Assembly: GCA_905202055.1 (NCBI GenBank)
Contig: CAJKQK010000024.1
Span: 1-23,576, forward strand
From: an uncultured Oxalobacter sp.
Lineage (GTDB): Bacteria > Pseudomonadota > Gammaproteobacteria > Burkholderiales > Burkholderiaceae_D
Length of the DNA: 23,576 nucleotides
Direction: 5' to 3'
Shown here: positions 8,014 to 17,523 of the stretch, one piece after another
How positions within the stretch are numbered: the first letter of the stretch is position 1
Layout of the letters: every line of letters starts with the position of its first letter
Notes under the pieces: model-generated
Told to the model about the DNA's origin: nothing
The model's database searches: none
Seen by the model: the letters and a program-made list of their open reading frames with translations, nothing else
Translations under genes and position numbers: made by a program

Positions 8014-8126
8014 AAGGAACAGTAACGGATTGGAGTGATCAAACAGGTAGGTTTTGAAAAGGTCATTCGATTGAGGTTTTCACACCCAATCCTGAAGAAA
8101 AATTTACGGTATTGAAAGGAAAGAAT

Positions 8127-10073
<1,947 letters not shown>

Positions 10074-10090
10074 TAGAATCAGCCTTTATT

Positions 10091-10134
10091 CGCCGGGCAG
10101 AAAAATCAAAATGAATTGAATTTTCTGCCCGGCG
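10091..10134 (+). other. Perfect 14-bp hairpin in the dnaK-dnaJ gap
   Basis: CGCCGGGCAGAAAA at 10091-10104 is exactly complementary to 10121-10134, with a 16-base loop. It starts 17 bases after the dnaK stop. The stem is very stable, but the bases after it (TTGTGGTTTCG) are not a proper T-run, so it is not a canonical intrinsic terminator. It could be a leaky attenuator, or an RNA stability or processing element that lowers dnaJ expression relative to dnaK. No clear sigma32 promoter is seen between it and dnaJ. Confidence 0.6.
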
Positions 10135-10246
10135 TTGTGGTTTCGTAGTTTCGGACATGTTGATGCTAATCTGCTCCTTCTGGAAACGATAATGGTATCG
10201 GGAACATTCTGATTTTGCGACAATCGCTTTTTTTAATGTGGACAAG

Positions 10247-11386
10247 ATGGCAAAGCGAGATTTTTACGAGGTTTTGGGGGTTGCCAAAAATGCCTCGGAT
10301 GATGAAATTAAAAAGGCTTATCGCAAGCTTGCGATGAAGTATCATCCCGATCGTAATCCCGACAGCAAAACGGCTGAAGAAAAGTTCAAGGAAGTCAAGG
10401 AAGCATACGAAATGCTTTCGGACGAGCACAAGCGCGAAGCGTACGACCGTTTCGGTCATGCAGGTGTCGATCCCAACATGAATATGGGCGGACATCCGGG
10501 CGGCGCGGGTGCAGCTGACTTTTCCGATGCGTTTGGCGACATTTTCGGCGATATTTTCGGCGGCGGTGGACGTGGCGGGCAGAGAAGCAGCGGCCCGCAG
10601 ATGTACCGTGGTGCCGATATGCGTTACAACCTGGATATCACGCTTGACGAGGCGGCCAAAGGCAGTACCAAAACAATTCGTGTCCCGTCATGGGACAATT
10701 GCGGAACCTGTCACGGCTCGGGTGCCAAACCCGGTACATCGCCGACGACCTGTACAACCTGTGGCGGGCAGGGGCAAGTCCGGATGCAGCAGGGATTTTT
10801 CAGTATCCAGCAGCCGTGTCCGACCTGTCATGGAACAGGCAAGCAGATCAAGGAGCCGTGTCCGACCTGTATGGGTGTGGGGAAAATTCGCCGAAACAAG
10901 ACGCTCGAAGTCAAAATTCCGGCGGGGATTGCCGATGGAATGCGTATCCGTTCGGCAGGAAATGGCGAACCGGGCCAGAATGGGGGGCCTCCGGGCGACC
11001 TGTATGTCGAAATCAGGGTATTGCCTCATGCTATTTTCCGGCGCGAAGGGGATGACCTTCACTGTGAAATCCCGATCTCTTTCGGTATTGCCGCTTTGGG
11101 AGGGGAAATCGAGGTGCCCACATTGGGCAGCCGGGTAGCCTTCAATATTCCCGAAGGAACTCAAACAGGCAAGACATTCCGTCTTAGAGGAAAGGGTATA
11201 AAAGGGGTTCGTGCTTCCCAGCCCGGCGATCTGTACTGTCATGTCAAAGTGGAAACACCTGTCAAGCTGACTGACCGGGAAAAAGAATTGATGCGAGAGT
11301 TCGACAAGCTGGTTGTCGAAGGTGGCGCAAGACATACTCCACAGGCGAAATCCTGGATGGACAAGATCAAGAGTATGTTCGGCTAG
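10247..11386 (+). CDS. dnaJ: Chaperone DnaJ (Hsp40)
   Basis: Co-chaperone that delivers substrates to DnaK and stimulates its ATPase. With the ATG at 10247 (MAKRDFYEVLGV, the family start) it has 379 residues; the GTG at 10238 in frame is less likely. Domains in order: J domain with the essential HPD at 33-35 (KYHPDRNP), a Gly/Phe-rich linker at about 75-115, and a zinc domain with four CxxCxGxG repeats beginning at residues 152, 169, 191 and 205. The C-terminal peptide-binding domains follow (LRGKGIKGVR, GDLYCHVKVETP). It is a complete type I DnaJ. It lies 173 bases after dnaK, beyond a strong hairpin, and is followed by a strong terminator. Confidence 0.97.
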   Translation: MAKRDFYEVLGVAKNASDDEIKKAYRKLAMKYHPDRNPDSKTAEEKFKEVKEAYEMLSDEHKREAYDRFGHAGVDPNMNMGGHPGGAGAADFSDAFGDIFGDIFGGGGRGGQRSSGPQMYRGADMRYNLDITLDEAAKGSTKTIRVPSWDNCGTCHGSGAKPGTSPTTCTTCGGQGQVRMQQGFFSIQQPCPTCHGTGKQIKEPCPTCMGVGKIRRNKTLEVKIPAGIADGMRIRSAGNGEPGQNGGPPGDLYVEIRVLPHAIFRREGDDLHCEIPISFGIAALGGEIEVPTLGSRVAFNIPEGTQTGKTFRLRGKGIKGVRASQPGDLYCHVKVETPVKLTDREKELMREFDKLVVEGGARHTPQAKSWMDKIKSMFG

Positions 11387-11408
11387 TTTCTTTCCTTTAG
11401 CACCAGAC

Positions 11409-11445
11409 CCGGTTTTGAATAGTGGTATTCAAAACCGGTTTTTTT
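11409..11445 (+). terminator. Intrinsic terminator of the grpE-dnaK-dnaJ unit
   Basis: A perfect 13-bp stem (CCGGTTTTGAATA at 11409-11421 with 11426-11438) has a 4-base GTGG loop and is followed by seven T (11439-11445). It lies 22 bases after the dnaJ stop. The T-run is only on the plus side, so it mainly ends dnaJ transcripts. Confidence 0.92.
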
Positions 11446-11458
11446 ATTCCTCTGCTGT

Positions 11459-11929
11459 TCAATTGCCACCGGCGAATCCATTTTGCCGCCAGGCTTCATA
11501 GACAGCAATCGCAACACTGTTTGAGAGGTTCAGGCTCCGGTTGTCCGGCCTCATCGGCAAGCGTACACGATGGCCTTCTTTAAAAAAGGCGTGGATTTCC
11601 GGGGACAGTCCTTTGGTTTCGGAACCGAAAATGAACATGTCTCCCGGCCTGAATCGGAGTGTGGAAAAAATCGAACTTCCACGGGTCGTGAAAGCGAACA
11701 TGCGGGAAGGATCAGGAGACATTTTTTCAAGGAAGTCATCCCAGTTTTTATAGACTTTCATACTCGCAAACTCATGGTAATCCAGTCCGGCACGGCGCAT
11801 CCTGGCATCGTCTAGCGGAAAGCCAAGGGGTTCGATCAGGTGGAGTTGTGCACCCGAATTGGCGCACAGCCGGATGATGTTGCCGGTATTGGGGGGTATT
11901 TCGGGTTCTATCAGTACGACATGAAACAA
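11459..11929 (-). CDS. trmL: tRNA (cytidine(34)-2'-O)-methyltransferase
   Basis: A SPOUT-class enzyme that uses S-adenosylmethionine to methylate the ribose of the wobble base in certain tRNA-Leu. I start it at TTG 11929 (MFHVVLIEPEIPPNTGNIIR). An AGGAG lies 7 bases ahead of that codon, and the resulting 156 residues match the family size; the longer frame to 11974 would overlap comF and adds unrelated residues. The knot motifs are visible: PPNTGNIIRLCANSG near the N-terminus, FIFGSETKGLSPEI in the middle and RPDNRSLNLSNSVAIAVYEA at the end. The comF stop (11933-11931) is one base before this start, and the Shine-Dalgarno sequence lies inside comF, so translation is probably coupled. Confidence 0.92.
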   Translation of the reverse strand: MFHVVLIEPEIPPNTGNIIRLCANSGAQLHLIEPLGFPLDDARMRRAGLDYHEFASMKVYKNWDDFLEKMSPDPSRMFAFTTRGSSIFSTLRFRPGDMFIFGSETKGLSPEIHAFFKEGHRVRLPMRPDNRSLNLSNSVAIAVYEAWRQNGFAGGN

Positions 11930-11930
11930 T

Positions 11931-12698
11931 TTAAATCTCCTGCAAATTTTTGGGTGGAGTGCGGGCAAAAACAAAATTGGTAATCCGTCCCGCTCCGGCT
12001 TTTTTCAGCAATGCGGCAATTTCTTCCAGTGTATCGCCGGTTGTCATCACATCGTCAATGATCCCGATATGGCTGTTGACGATCAGGTGTCTCTTGGCCT
12101 CGACTATCCCGAAAGCATTGCGAACGTTCTTTTTTCTTTCTTTAAACGAGATAGTCGATTGTTTTTCCGTTTCGCGGTTTCTTTCGACGAGATTGAAAAC
12201 GAGATCGACTTTCAGGCAACGGGAAAGTGTTTTTCCAATTTCCATGGACTGGTTGAAACCTCTCTCGACCAGACGCCGTTTTCCAAGGGGTACGGCAATG
12301 AGGTAATCGGGAATCACTGGGTGCACTTTTTTCTCAATGGCTTTGTGAATCAGTTTTCCCATCAAGGGAGCCATGGCCAGATTGGCATCGAATTTCAGGA
12401 AATGAACCAGCTGGTCCAGCGGTGGTTCATAATCGGCGGCGACAATCGTTTCATCGTATGAGGGGCATTTCTTTACACAATTGCCACATGACAGGTTTTC
12501 ATTCCCGGGATCGTGAAAGGGAAGGGCGTTCGCACATTTCAAACAGCGCGGCAATTGCGACGAGAAGTGCCGGTGATAACAATCGTTACAGATTCCGTCT
12601 CTGCTGGGTGAATGACACAGGGCGCACGGTGATGGAATGCTTTTGATGAGTCCGGCAAGGAGGGGAATACCTTGAAGAAAATTAAAATTCATCGTCAT
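11931..12698 (-). CDS. comF: ComF family protein (phosphoribosyltransferase-like)
   Basis: Belongs to the ComF/GntX family, linked to DNA uptake and use in competent bacteria; its exact reaction is not established. The start is uncertain. ATG 12698 (MTMNFNFLQG, 255 residues) has GGA a few bases upstream, and ATG 12692 is also possible. The frame extends to 12938, but that would run through the divergent bioC start and looks non-homologous. The N-terminal zinc-ribbon-like part has Cys pairs at 25/28, 37/40, 52/55 and 71/74. The C-terminal PRTase domain has VPLGKRRLVERGFNQS and the PRPP-binding motif IIDDVMTTGDTL. It is followed directly by trmL and is divergent from bioC. Confidence 0.88.
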   Translation of the reverse strand: MTMNFNFLQGIPLLAGLIKSIPSPCALCHSPSRDGICNDCYHRHFSSQLPRCLKCANALPFHDPGNENLSCGNCVKKCPSYDETIVAADYEPPLDQLVHFLKFDANLAMAPLMGKLIHKAIEKKVHPVIPDYLIAVPLGKRRLVERGFNQSMEIGKTLSRCLKVDLVFNLVERNRETEKQSTISFKERKKNVRNAFGIVEAKRHLIVNSHIGIIDDVMTTGDTLEEIAALLKKAGAGRITNFVFARTPPKNLQEI

Positions 12699-12801
12699 GT
12701 ATTCCATCTTGTCTGTAAAATCTGTTTTTTCATCAATGCCATCACAGACATTATTATTACACTGACTGTTCGATAACGGATCATTTAAAGAAGCGGATTG
12801 T

Positions 12802-13653
12802 ATGCCTATTGAGTTAGAAAAGGTTCGATCATTATTTTTCAAGCCTGACAGAACCAGAGATTCACAGTTCATGAGACGCGAAGTCGCAAGCCGGATGGCA
12901 GAGCGTTTGTCGCTGATAAAAATCGATCCCGGCTTCATACTGGATGCAGGGTGTGGTTATTCAGCGGATATGTCTGAGTTGGCAAAGCTTTTTGAGGGTG
13001 GTCATGTGATTGGCCTCGATATGTCCTGGGATGTTCTGGAAGAGGCCAAACGTGAAAATAACGAAGCCGAAAAAGTAAGCCGTTTGGTATGCGGGAATTT
13101 TGCCACTTTGCCACTTGAAGCGAACTCGGTCGATGTCATCTGGTCCAATCTGGCCTTGCACTGGTATCCGGAACCAGTCAGGGTTTTGAAGGAATGGTGC
13201 CGTGTCCTGAAGCCGAACGGCCTGTTGATGTTTTCCTGTTTCGGAAACGGCACTTTTGCGGAATTGAGAACGACTTTTTCTGAAATTGACTCGTATTCTC
13301 ACGTCCATTCGTTTGAAGACATGATTCAGTTGGGAGATGGTTTGATTGAGTCCGGTTTTACGGAACCGGTATTGGAGAGAGAAAGGATTAATGTCACCTA
13401 TAAGGACGTGGAAAAATTGCTGGCAGATGTTCGCGCGTTCGGGGGGAATGCCATGTCCGGTCGACGCAAAGGTCTTTTCGGGAAAAAGGCATATGAAAAA
13501 CTGTTGAAATTGCTGGAAGAAAAAAGGGACAGGAATGGTACCTTGTCACTGGAATTCGACATTATTTTTGCCCATGCTTTCAAAAAAGACGATTCCATGC
13601 CAGCCGGGGAAAAAGTGATGCAGTTTTATGACAGAAGCAATCATGAAAATTAA
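12802..13653 (+). CDS. bioC: Malonyl-ACP O-methyltransferase BioC-like protein
   Basis: A class I SAM-dependent methyltransferase. The SAM-binding glycine motif ILDAGCG is at 46-52, followed by VIGLDMS and the VDVIWSNLALHW segment typical of BioC. The N-terminal VRSLFFKPDRTRDSQFMRRE and the later VHSFEDMIQLGDGLIESGF also fit BioC. BioC methylates malonyl-ACP so that it can enter fatty acid synthesis as the disguised primer for the pimeloyl part of biotin. Its 283 residues make it somewhat longer than E. coli BioC (about 250). No other biotin gene is in the window, so the role rests on homology alone; another small-molecule methyltransferase is possible. It is divergent from comF (103-base gap) and convergent with rpoH through a shared terminator. 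Confidence 0.78.
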   Translation: MPIELEKVRSLFFKPDRTRDSQFMRREVASRMAERLSLIKIDPGFILDAGCGYSADMSELAKLFEGGHVIGLDMSWDVLEEAKRENNEAEKVSRLVCGNFATLPLEANSVDVIWSNLALHWYPEPVRVLKEWCRVLKPNGLLMFSCFGNGTFAELRTTFSEIDSYSHVHSFEDMIQLGDGLIESGFTEPVLERERINVTYKDVEKLLADVRAFGGNAMSGRRKGLFGKKAYEKLLKLLEEKRDRNGTLSLEFDIIFAHAFKKDDSMPAGEKVMQFYDRSNHEN

Positions 13654-13676
13654 AAAGGTGCTTCACGCACCTTTTT
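13652..13676. terminator. Bidirectional terminator shared by bioC and rpoH
   Basis: A perfect 10-bp stem (AAAAAGGTGC at 13652-13661 with 13667-13676) has a 5-base TTCAC loop. The flanking A and T runs make it work in both directions. Its left edge lies inside the bioC stop codon (13651-13653), and its T-run overlaps the complement of the rpoH stop (13675-13677), so the two genes are packed end to end around one hairpin. Confidence 0.88.
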
Positions 13677-14574
13677 AACTGTAAGCGACCAGGGTATTTT
13701 TCATCTTCTTTAACGCAGCAGCTTCTATCTGGCGAATGCGTTCGGCTGACACGCCGAATTCTTCCGCCAGTTCGTGCAGCGTAGCGCCACTGCCGTCGTC
13801 ATTTTTAAGCCAGCGCGCTTCTATGATCCGTTTTGACCGGGCATCCAGCTTGTCCAGTGCTTCCGTCAGGCCTTCTGACTGCAAACGATCATGCTGTTTG
13901 GCTTCCAGAACCCGGGTCGGTTCTGTCTGTTCAGATGAAAGATATGCGATAGGCGCGAAATTATCGTCGTCATCGTCGTGCTGGTTTTCCAGCGCGATGT
14001 CATGACCGCTTAATCGCGTTTCCATTTCTGAAACGTCTTCATCTTTTACATTCAGTTTTTCCGCAAGGGAACGAATTTGTTCTCTTGTCATGGCGTCGTT
14101 GCCGCTTTTATGGCTGCGCAAATTGAAAAACAGTTTTCTCTGCGCCTTGGTTGTCGCCACCTTGACCATTCTCCAGTTACGGAGAATGTATTCATGTATT
14201 TCAGCCTTGATCCAGTGAATGGCATACGAAACCAGTCGAACACCCATTTTCGGGTCGAAACGTTTGACGGCTTTCATCAATCCGATATTGCCTTCCTGTA
14301 TCAGGTCGGCATGTGGAAGACCGTAACCGAGATAATTACGGGCAATGGAAGCCACCAGCCTCAAATGGGACAGGACGAGTTCCTGTGCTGCGGCAAGATC
14401 GTTATTTTCATGGTAACGCAGTGCCAATTCGGTTTCCCGTTCCTGGGTCAGCATTGGCAAGCGGTTGATTTCCGCGATGTAAGCCTCAATATTACCCAGC
14501 GAACCTGTAAAAACAGGAGCCAAGGCATGACGGCTAACCGGCAGCAATGAAGCTTGTGCGGACTTTGCGCTCAT
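13675..14574 (-). CDS. rpoH: RNA polymerase heat-shock sigma factor RpoH (sigma32)
   Basis: Directs RNA polymerase to heat-shock promoters such as those found here before grpE and dnaK. Its 299 residues are the normal length. Region 2 reads SHLRLVASIARNYLGYGL, ADLIQEGNIGLMKAVKRFDP and LVSYAIHWIKAEIHEYILRN. The RpoH-box motif QRKLFFNLR, which separates sigma32 from other group 2/3 sigmas, follows directly. Region 4 has TLHELAEEFGVSAERIRQIE. An acidic stretch (HDDDDDNF) lies between regions 3 and 4. The ATG at 14574 has a very strong Shine-Dalgarno sequence (AAGGAGG, 4 bases away). A perfect CIRCE lies 43 bases upstream, so HrcA control is likely. It is downstream of ftsX in the conserved ftsY-ftsE-ftsX-rpoH order but appears to have its own promoter. 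Confidence 0.97.
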   Translation of the reverse strand: MSAKSAQASLLPVSRHALAPVFTGSLGNIEAYIAEINRLPMLTQERETELALRYHENNDLAAAQELVLSHLRLVASIARNYLGYGLPHADLIQEGNIGLMKAVKRFDPKMGVRLVSYAIHWIKAEIHEYILRNWRMVKVATTKAQRKLFFNLRSHKSGNDAMTREQIRSLAEKLNVKDEDVSEMETRLSGHDIALENQHDDDDDNFAPIAYLSSEQTEPTRVLEAKQHDRLQSEGLTEALDKLDARSKRIIEARWLKNDDGSGATLHELAEEFGVSAERIRQIEAAALKKMKNTLVAYS

Positions 14575-14613
14575 TCTTCCTCCTTTTTTATTTGGTTGAG
14601 TTAATTAATCTCT

Positions 14614-14643
14614 ATTTTAGCACTCTTGCGATGAGAGTGCTAA
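14614..14643 (-). promoter_or_regulatory. Putative sigma70-type promoter of rpoH, overlapping CIRCE
   Basis: On the minus strand TTAGCA (14643-14638) and TAAAAT (14619-14614) are 18 bases apart, matching TTGACA/TATAAT at 4 of 6 and 5 of 6 positions. The -35 and most of the spacer lie within the CIRCE, and the -10 starts at its edge, so bound HrcA would block RNA polymerase. The predicted transcript would start near 14606 and have a leader of only about 30 bases. Confidence 0.55.
14617..14643. promoter_or_regulatory. Perfect CIRCE operator (HrcA-binding site) upstream of rpoH
   Basis: TTAGCACTC at 14617-14625, 9 bases, and GAGTGCTAA at 14635-14643 form an exact match to the established CIRCE consensus. 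It is placed 43 bases before the rpoH start and on top of its putative promoter. No plus-strand gene lies downstream, so rpoH is the only plausible target. HrcA itself is encoded in this window. Confidence 0.95.
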
Positions 14644-14777
14644 TTTTGCGTAAAGGAGCCGATTTTGAAAGAACGGAACTTTCATCGGGGGAGGGTTCAC
14701 TTTATTCGAAAAGGGACGCCGGATTTTTGTTTTATCTCATTGGAACGGGAAATGGCAAAAATGGCGTCCTCGACATG

Positions 14778-15707
14778 TCAGTTGATCTTCCATAGTTGGC
14801 GGTTGACCGACAGGATAGCGCCAAGCCAGCCCAGTGCGGCACTTCCAGCCAGAAGGATGGCAGAAACCAGAGGGCCGAGCGGTGTCAGCTGAAAACTGGA
14901 ACCATACAGCTGCGCCAGTTCAATAATGACCGTATTGAACGGGTACAGGCACAAGTCGATCAGGACAAGTGCGATTATTCCCGAGAACAGCCCGAGAAAG
15001 ATGCCCATATAATAGAACGGACGCCGGATATAGGCCCTGCTGGCGCCGATATGCCAGGAAACGGTAATTTCATCAAGGTGCATCAGTACCTGAAGCCGGA
15101 CAGTGTTGAAGGTAACGACAATGACCACTACGCTGAGAACGATGGCGAGGAACAACAGTCCCATTCGCATGACGCTCAACAGGGCGGCCAGTCGTTTTGT
15201 CCAGTCAGAATCGACCTGAACTTTATCGACGGATGGTATTTTCTGCAATTGGGTGGCGGCGGATTCGATTTGTGTGGACAGGTTGCGGCTGTCGGTACTA
15301 TCTTTCAGGCGGATGATGTAACTGTCAGGCAGTGGATTGCTTCCAAGGGAGTCGACGACATCTGCAAGTCCGGTTTTTTTCTGCAGGGATTGCAATGCGG
15401 CATCTTTCGCTATGAATACAAGTTCGATATTCTGGTTTTCTTCCTGGAATATTCTGGTGATGGATTGCTCTGTAACGGCAGCATCTGCGGGAGATGTATC
15501 GGCTTTGAGGAAGACGCTGATTTCAGGGGAAACGGACAATTGTCGTGTGACAGACTGAATGTTATCCAGAAGCGTGATGCCGCCGAAAGGCAGTGCCAGT
15601 GTCATTGCCAGAACAAGAATGTTGAAAAAGAAATGTCCGGGAGAACGGCGGAACTGGCCAAGTGCATTGCCGATGGCATTGATATGATTTGTAAACCAGA
15701 TATTCAT
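14778..15707 (-). CDS. ftsX: Cell division protein FtsX
   Basis: Membrane partner of the FtsE ATPase; the complex at the division ring activates periplasmic peptidoglycan hydrolases. The protein has 309 residues. A cytoplasmic N-terminus (FTNHINAIGNALGQFRRSPG) precedes a first membrane helix at about 26-46. A periplasmic domain of about 120 residues follows (ISVFLKADTS onward). Three more helices lie at about 175-200 (LLFLAIVLSVVVIVVTF), 225-250 and 280-300. This four-helix layout is the FtsX pattern. The start overlaps the ftsE stop as ATGA, so the two are translationally coupled. The 203 bases between ftsX and rpoH hold a 7-bp inverted repeat (14714-14720 with 14763-14769) with a T-rich tail on the minus strand, a weak terminator candidate. 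Confidence 0.95.
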   Translation of the reverse strand: MNIWFTNHINAIGNALGQFRRSPGHFFFNILVLAMTLALPFGGITLLDNIQSVTRQLSVSPEISVFLKADTSPADAAVTEQSITRIFQEENQNIELVFIAKDAALQSLQKKTGLADVVDSLGSNPLPDSYIIRLKDSTDSRNLSTQIESAATQLQKIPSVDKVQVDSDWTKRLAALLSVMRMGLLFLAIVLSVVVIVVTFNTVRLQVLMHLDEITVSWHIGASRAYIRRPFYYMGIFLGLFSGIIALVLIDLCLYPFNTVIIELAQLYGSSFQLTPLGPLVSAILLAGSAALGWLGAILSVNRQLWKIN

Positions 15708-16393
15708 GCTTGTTTACCATTCACGGGTTGTTCAATATGTTCGATTTTTCCCTGGTTCAGGAAAACAATTCGATCCGCTTTTCCGAAGAGCTGTTCGTCA
15801 TGTGTGGAAATGACGCACGTTACGCCAGCTGACTGGAAAAAGGTTATGGCATCGATGACCTTGTTTGCATTGGCACGGTCGAGATTGGCGGTTGGTTCGT
15901 CAGCCAGAATGATTTGGGGACGGTTGACGATGGCGCGTGCGACGGCGACACGCTGCTGTTCCCCTTCTGAAAGAGTGGGGGAAAAGGATTCTGCACGATG
16001 GGCGAGATCCACTTTTTCCAGAGCGGCACGGGCGCGTGAATCGGCTTCGTCTTTGGGCGTACCGGTGACGAGCATGGGAAGCATGACATTGGCCAGAATG
16101 GTTCGGTCGGATAAAAGGTTTTGCTTCTGGAGAATCAGGCCCAGATTCCGTCTCAAATAAGGAATTCCGGCAGGCTTCAGCTGTCCGATCTCCTGTCCAT
16201 TTACCGTCAGCGTCCCGGCATCAGGCCGCTCGATGGCGGCGATCATTTTCAACAGGGTCGATTTCCCGGCTCCGGAGGGACCGGACAAAAAGACGAATTC
16301 GCCCTGATTGATGGAAAGTGAAACATCCTGTACGGCAACGATATTGCCCGGATAGCACTTGGATACGTTTTGAAATTGAATCATTGCGCTCAT
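15704..16393 (-). CDS. ftsE: Cell division ATP-binding protein FtsE
   Basis: ABC ATPase that works with FtsX at the divisome. Its 229 residues contain Walker A GPSGAGKST at 38-46, the Q-loop region LILQKQNLL, a signature LSEGEQQRVAVARAI, Walker B ILADEPTANLD and the switch STHDEQLF. All ATPase motifs are intact. The start is either ATG 16393 (MSAMIQFQNV) or ATG 16384 (MIQFQNV, closer to the usual family start); both have only a GAG upstream. It begins 2 bases after the ftsY stop and overlaps ftsX by 4 bases, so the three genes form a tight operon. Confidence 0.95.
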   Translation of the reverse strand: MSAMIQFQNVSKCYPGNIVAVQDVSLSINQGEFVFLSGPSGAGKSTLLKMIAAIERPDAGTLTVNGQEIGQLKPAGIPYLRRNLGLILQKQNLLSDRTILANVMLPMLVTGTPKDEADSRARAALEKVDLAHRAESFSPTLSEGEQQRVAVARAIVNRPQIILADEPTANLDRANANKVIDAITFFQSAGVTCVISTHDEQLFGKADRIVFLNQGKIEHIEQPVNGKQA

Positions 16394-16395
16394 GG

Positions 16396-17451
16396 TTAGC
16401 TCAACAATGCGTTTGAAAATTCTTCGGCAACAAAGGGTTGCAAATCGTCGATTTTTTCACCGACACCGATAAAATAAACGGGAACCGGGTGATTCTTCGC
16501 GATAGCCGCCAGTATGCCGCCTTTTGGCGTACCGTCCAGTTTGGTGACGATCAGGCCTGTCAGACCCAGAGTTTCGTCAAAAGCCTTGACCTGTGCCAGT
16601 GCGTTCTGTCCGGTGTTTCCATCAATGACAAGGATGATTTCATGCGGTGCTTCATCCATCCCTTTACCAATGACCCGTTTTACCTTTTTAAGTTCTTCCA
16701 TCAAATGCAATTGGGTAGGTAGCCGACCGGCTGTGTCAACCATGACCACATTGATGTTTTTCGCACGGGCAGACTGAACGGCGTCAAAGGCAACGGCAGC
16801 CGGATCGCCGGATTCCTGCGCGATGACAGTGATTTTATTCCGGTCTCCCCAGACGGCAAGCTGTTCGCGTGCCGCTGCACGGAAAGTGTCTCCCGCTGCC
16901 AGGAGGACGGTCTGGTCGTTTTTTTGCAGGTGTTGCGCCAGTTTGCCGATGGTCGTCGTTTTGCCTGCGCCATTCACTCCCGCCATCATGATGACCAGAG
17001 GGTTGTGGCGGCCGATTTCAAGATTTTTTTGCAAGGGGGCCAGCAAGTCGGTCAGCAAAGCCGCCAGTGCCGTTTTGATTTCAGAAGGTTGGGACAGCTT
17101 TTCTTCCTTCACTTTCCGGCGAAGTTCATCAAGAAGATATTCTGTTGCAGGCATTCCGACGTCTGAAACCAGCAAGGCTGTTTCAAGTTCTTCAAACAAT
17201 TCTTCATCGATGGTGGTTCCACCGAAAATATTCAGATTGGCTGAGGTTCTGGCAAGCCCGCTTTTGAGGCGACTCAGCCAGGATTGCTTTTTTTCAGTAT
17301 CTTGCTTGGCAATGGCTGTCGATGCATCTATATTATCGGGAGAGAGTTCGAAAGACTCATGTGGTGTCAATGACGAGTCTGCCAATGTGGATTGGTTGTT
17401 TTCCTGCTCGGCAGGAACATCACTTGTTTTCTTTTTGAAGAAGCTGAACAT
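16396..17451 (-). CDS. ftsY: Signal recognition particle receptor FtsY
   Basis: SRP GTPase at the inner membrane that receives ribosome-nascent chain complexes from Ffh/4.5S RNA for co-translational insertion. From the ATG at 17451 (MFSFFKKKTS) it has 351 residues; the frame extends 18 residues further to 17505, but that extension is not family-like. A short acidic, low-complexity A domain (about 10-55) precedes the N domain (FEELETALLVSDVG) and the G domain. The GTPase motifs are GVNGAGKTTT at 158-167, AGDTFRAAAREQL, VDTAGRLPT and TKLDGTPKGG, followed by the C-terminal IGVGEKIDDLQPF. It is the first gene of ftsY-ftsE-ftsX and is divergent from the M16 peptidase pair. Confidence 0.96.
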   Translation of the reverse strand: MFSFFKKKTSDVPAEQENNQSTLADSSLTPHESFELSPDNIDASTAIAKQDTEKKQSWLSRLKSGLARTSANLNIFGGTTIDEELFEELETALLVSDVGMPATEYLLDELRRKVKEEKLSQPSEIKTALAALLTDLLAPLQKNLEIGRHNPLVIMMAGVNGAGKTTTIGKLAQHLQKNDQTVLLAAGDTFRAAAREQLAVWGDRNKITVIAQESGDPAAVAFDAVQSARAKNINVVMVDTAGRLPTQLHLMEELKKVKRVIGKGMDEAPHEIILVIDGNTGQNALAQVKAFDETLGLTGLIVTKLDGTPKGGILAAIAKNHPVPVYFIGVGEKIDDLQPFVAEEFSNALLS

Positions 17452-17523
17452 GGGCAAAAAATAGACTGGATAAAAACGTTTAAATAGACCCGTAGAAAAT
17501 ATCATTCTAGCAGAGCTGCAAAT

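Noticed and set aside
11931..12938. Long version of ComF starting at 12938
   Set aside because: The extra 80 residues run over the divergent bioC start, have no family resemblance and no ribosome site.
14547..14795. Small plus-strand frame between rpoH and ftsX
   Set aside because: It begins inside rpoH antisense, crosses the rpoH promoter and CIRCE, and has no homology-like features.
14796..16160. 454-codon plus-strand open frame across ftsX and ftsE
   Set aside because: A shadow of two well-supported minus-strand genes; composition is rich in Cys and Gln with no domain pattern.
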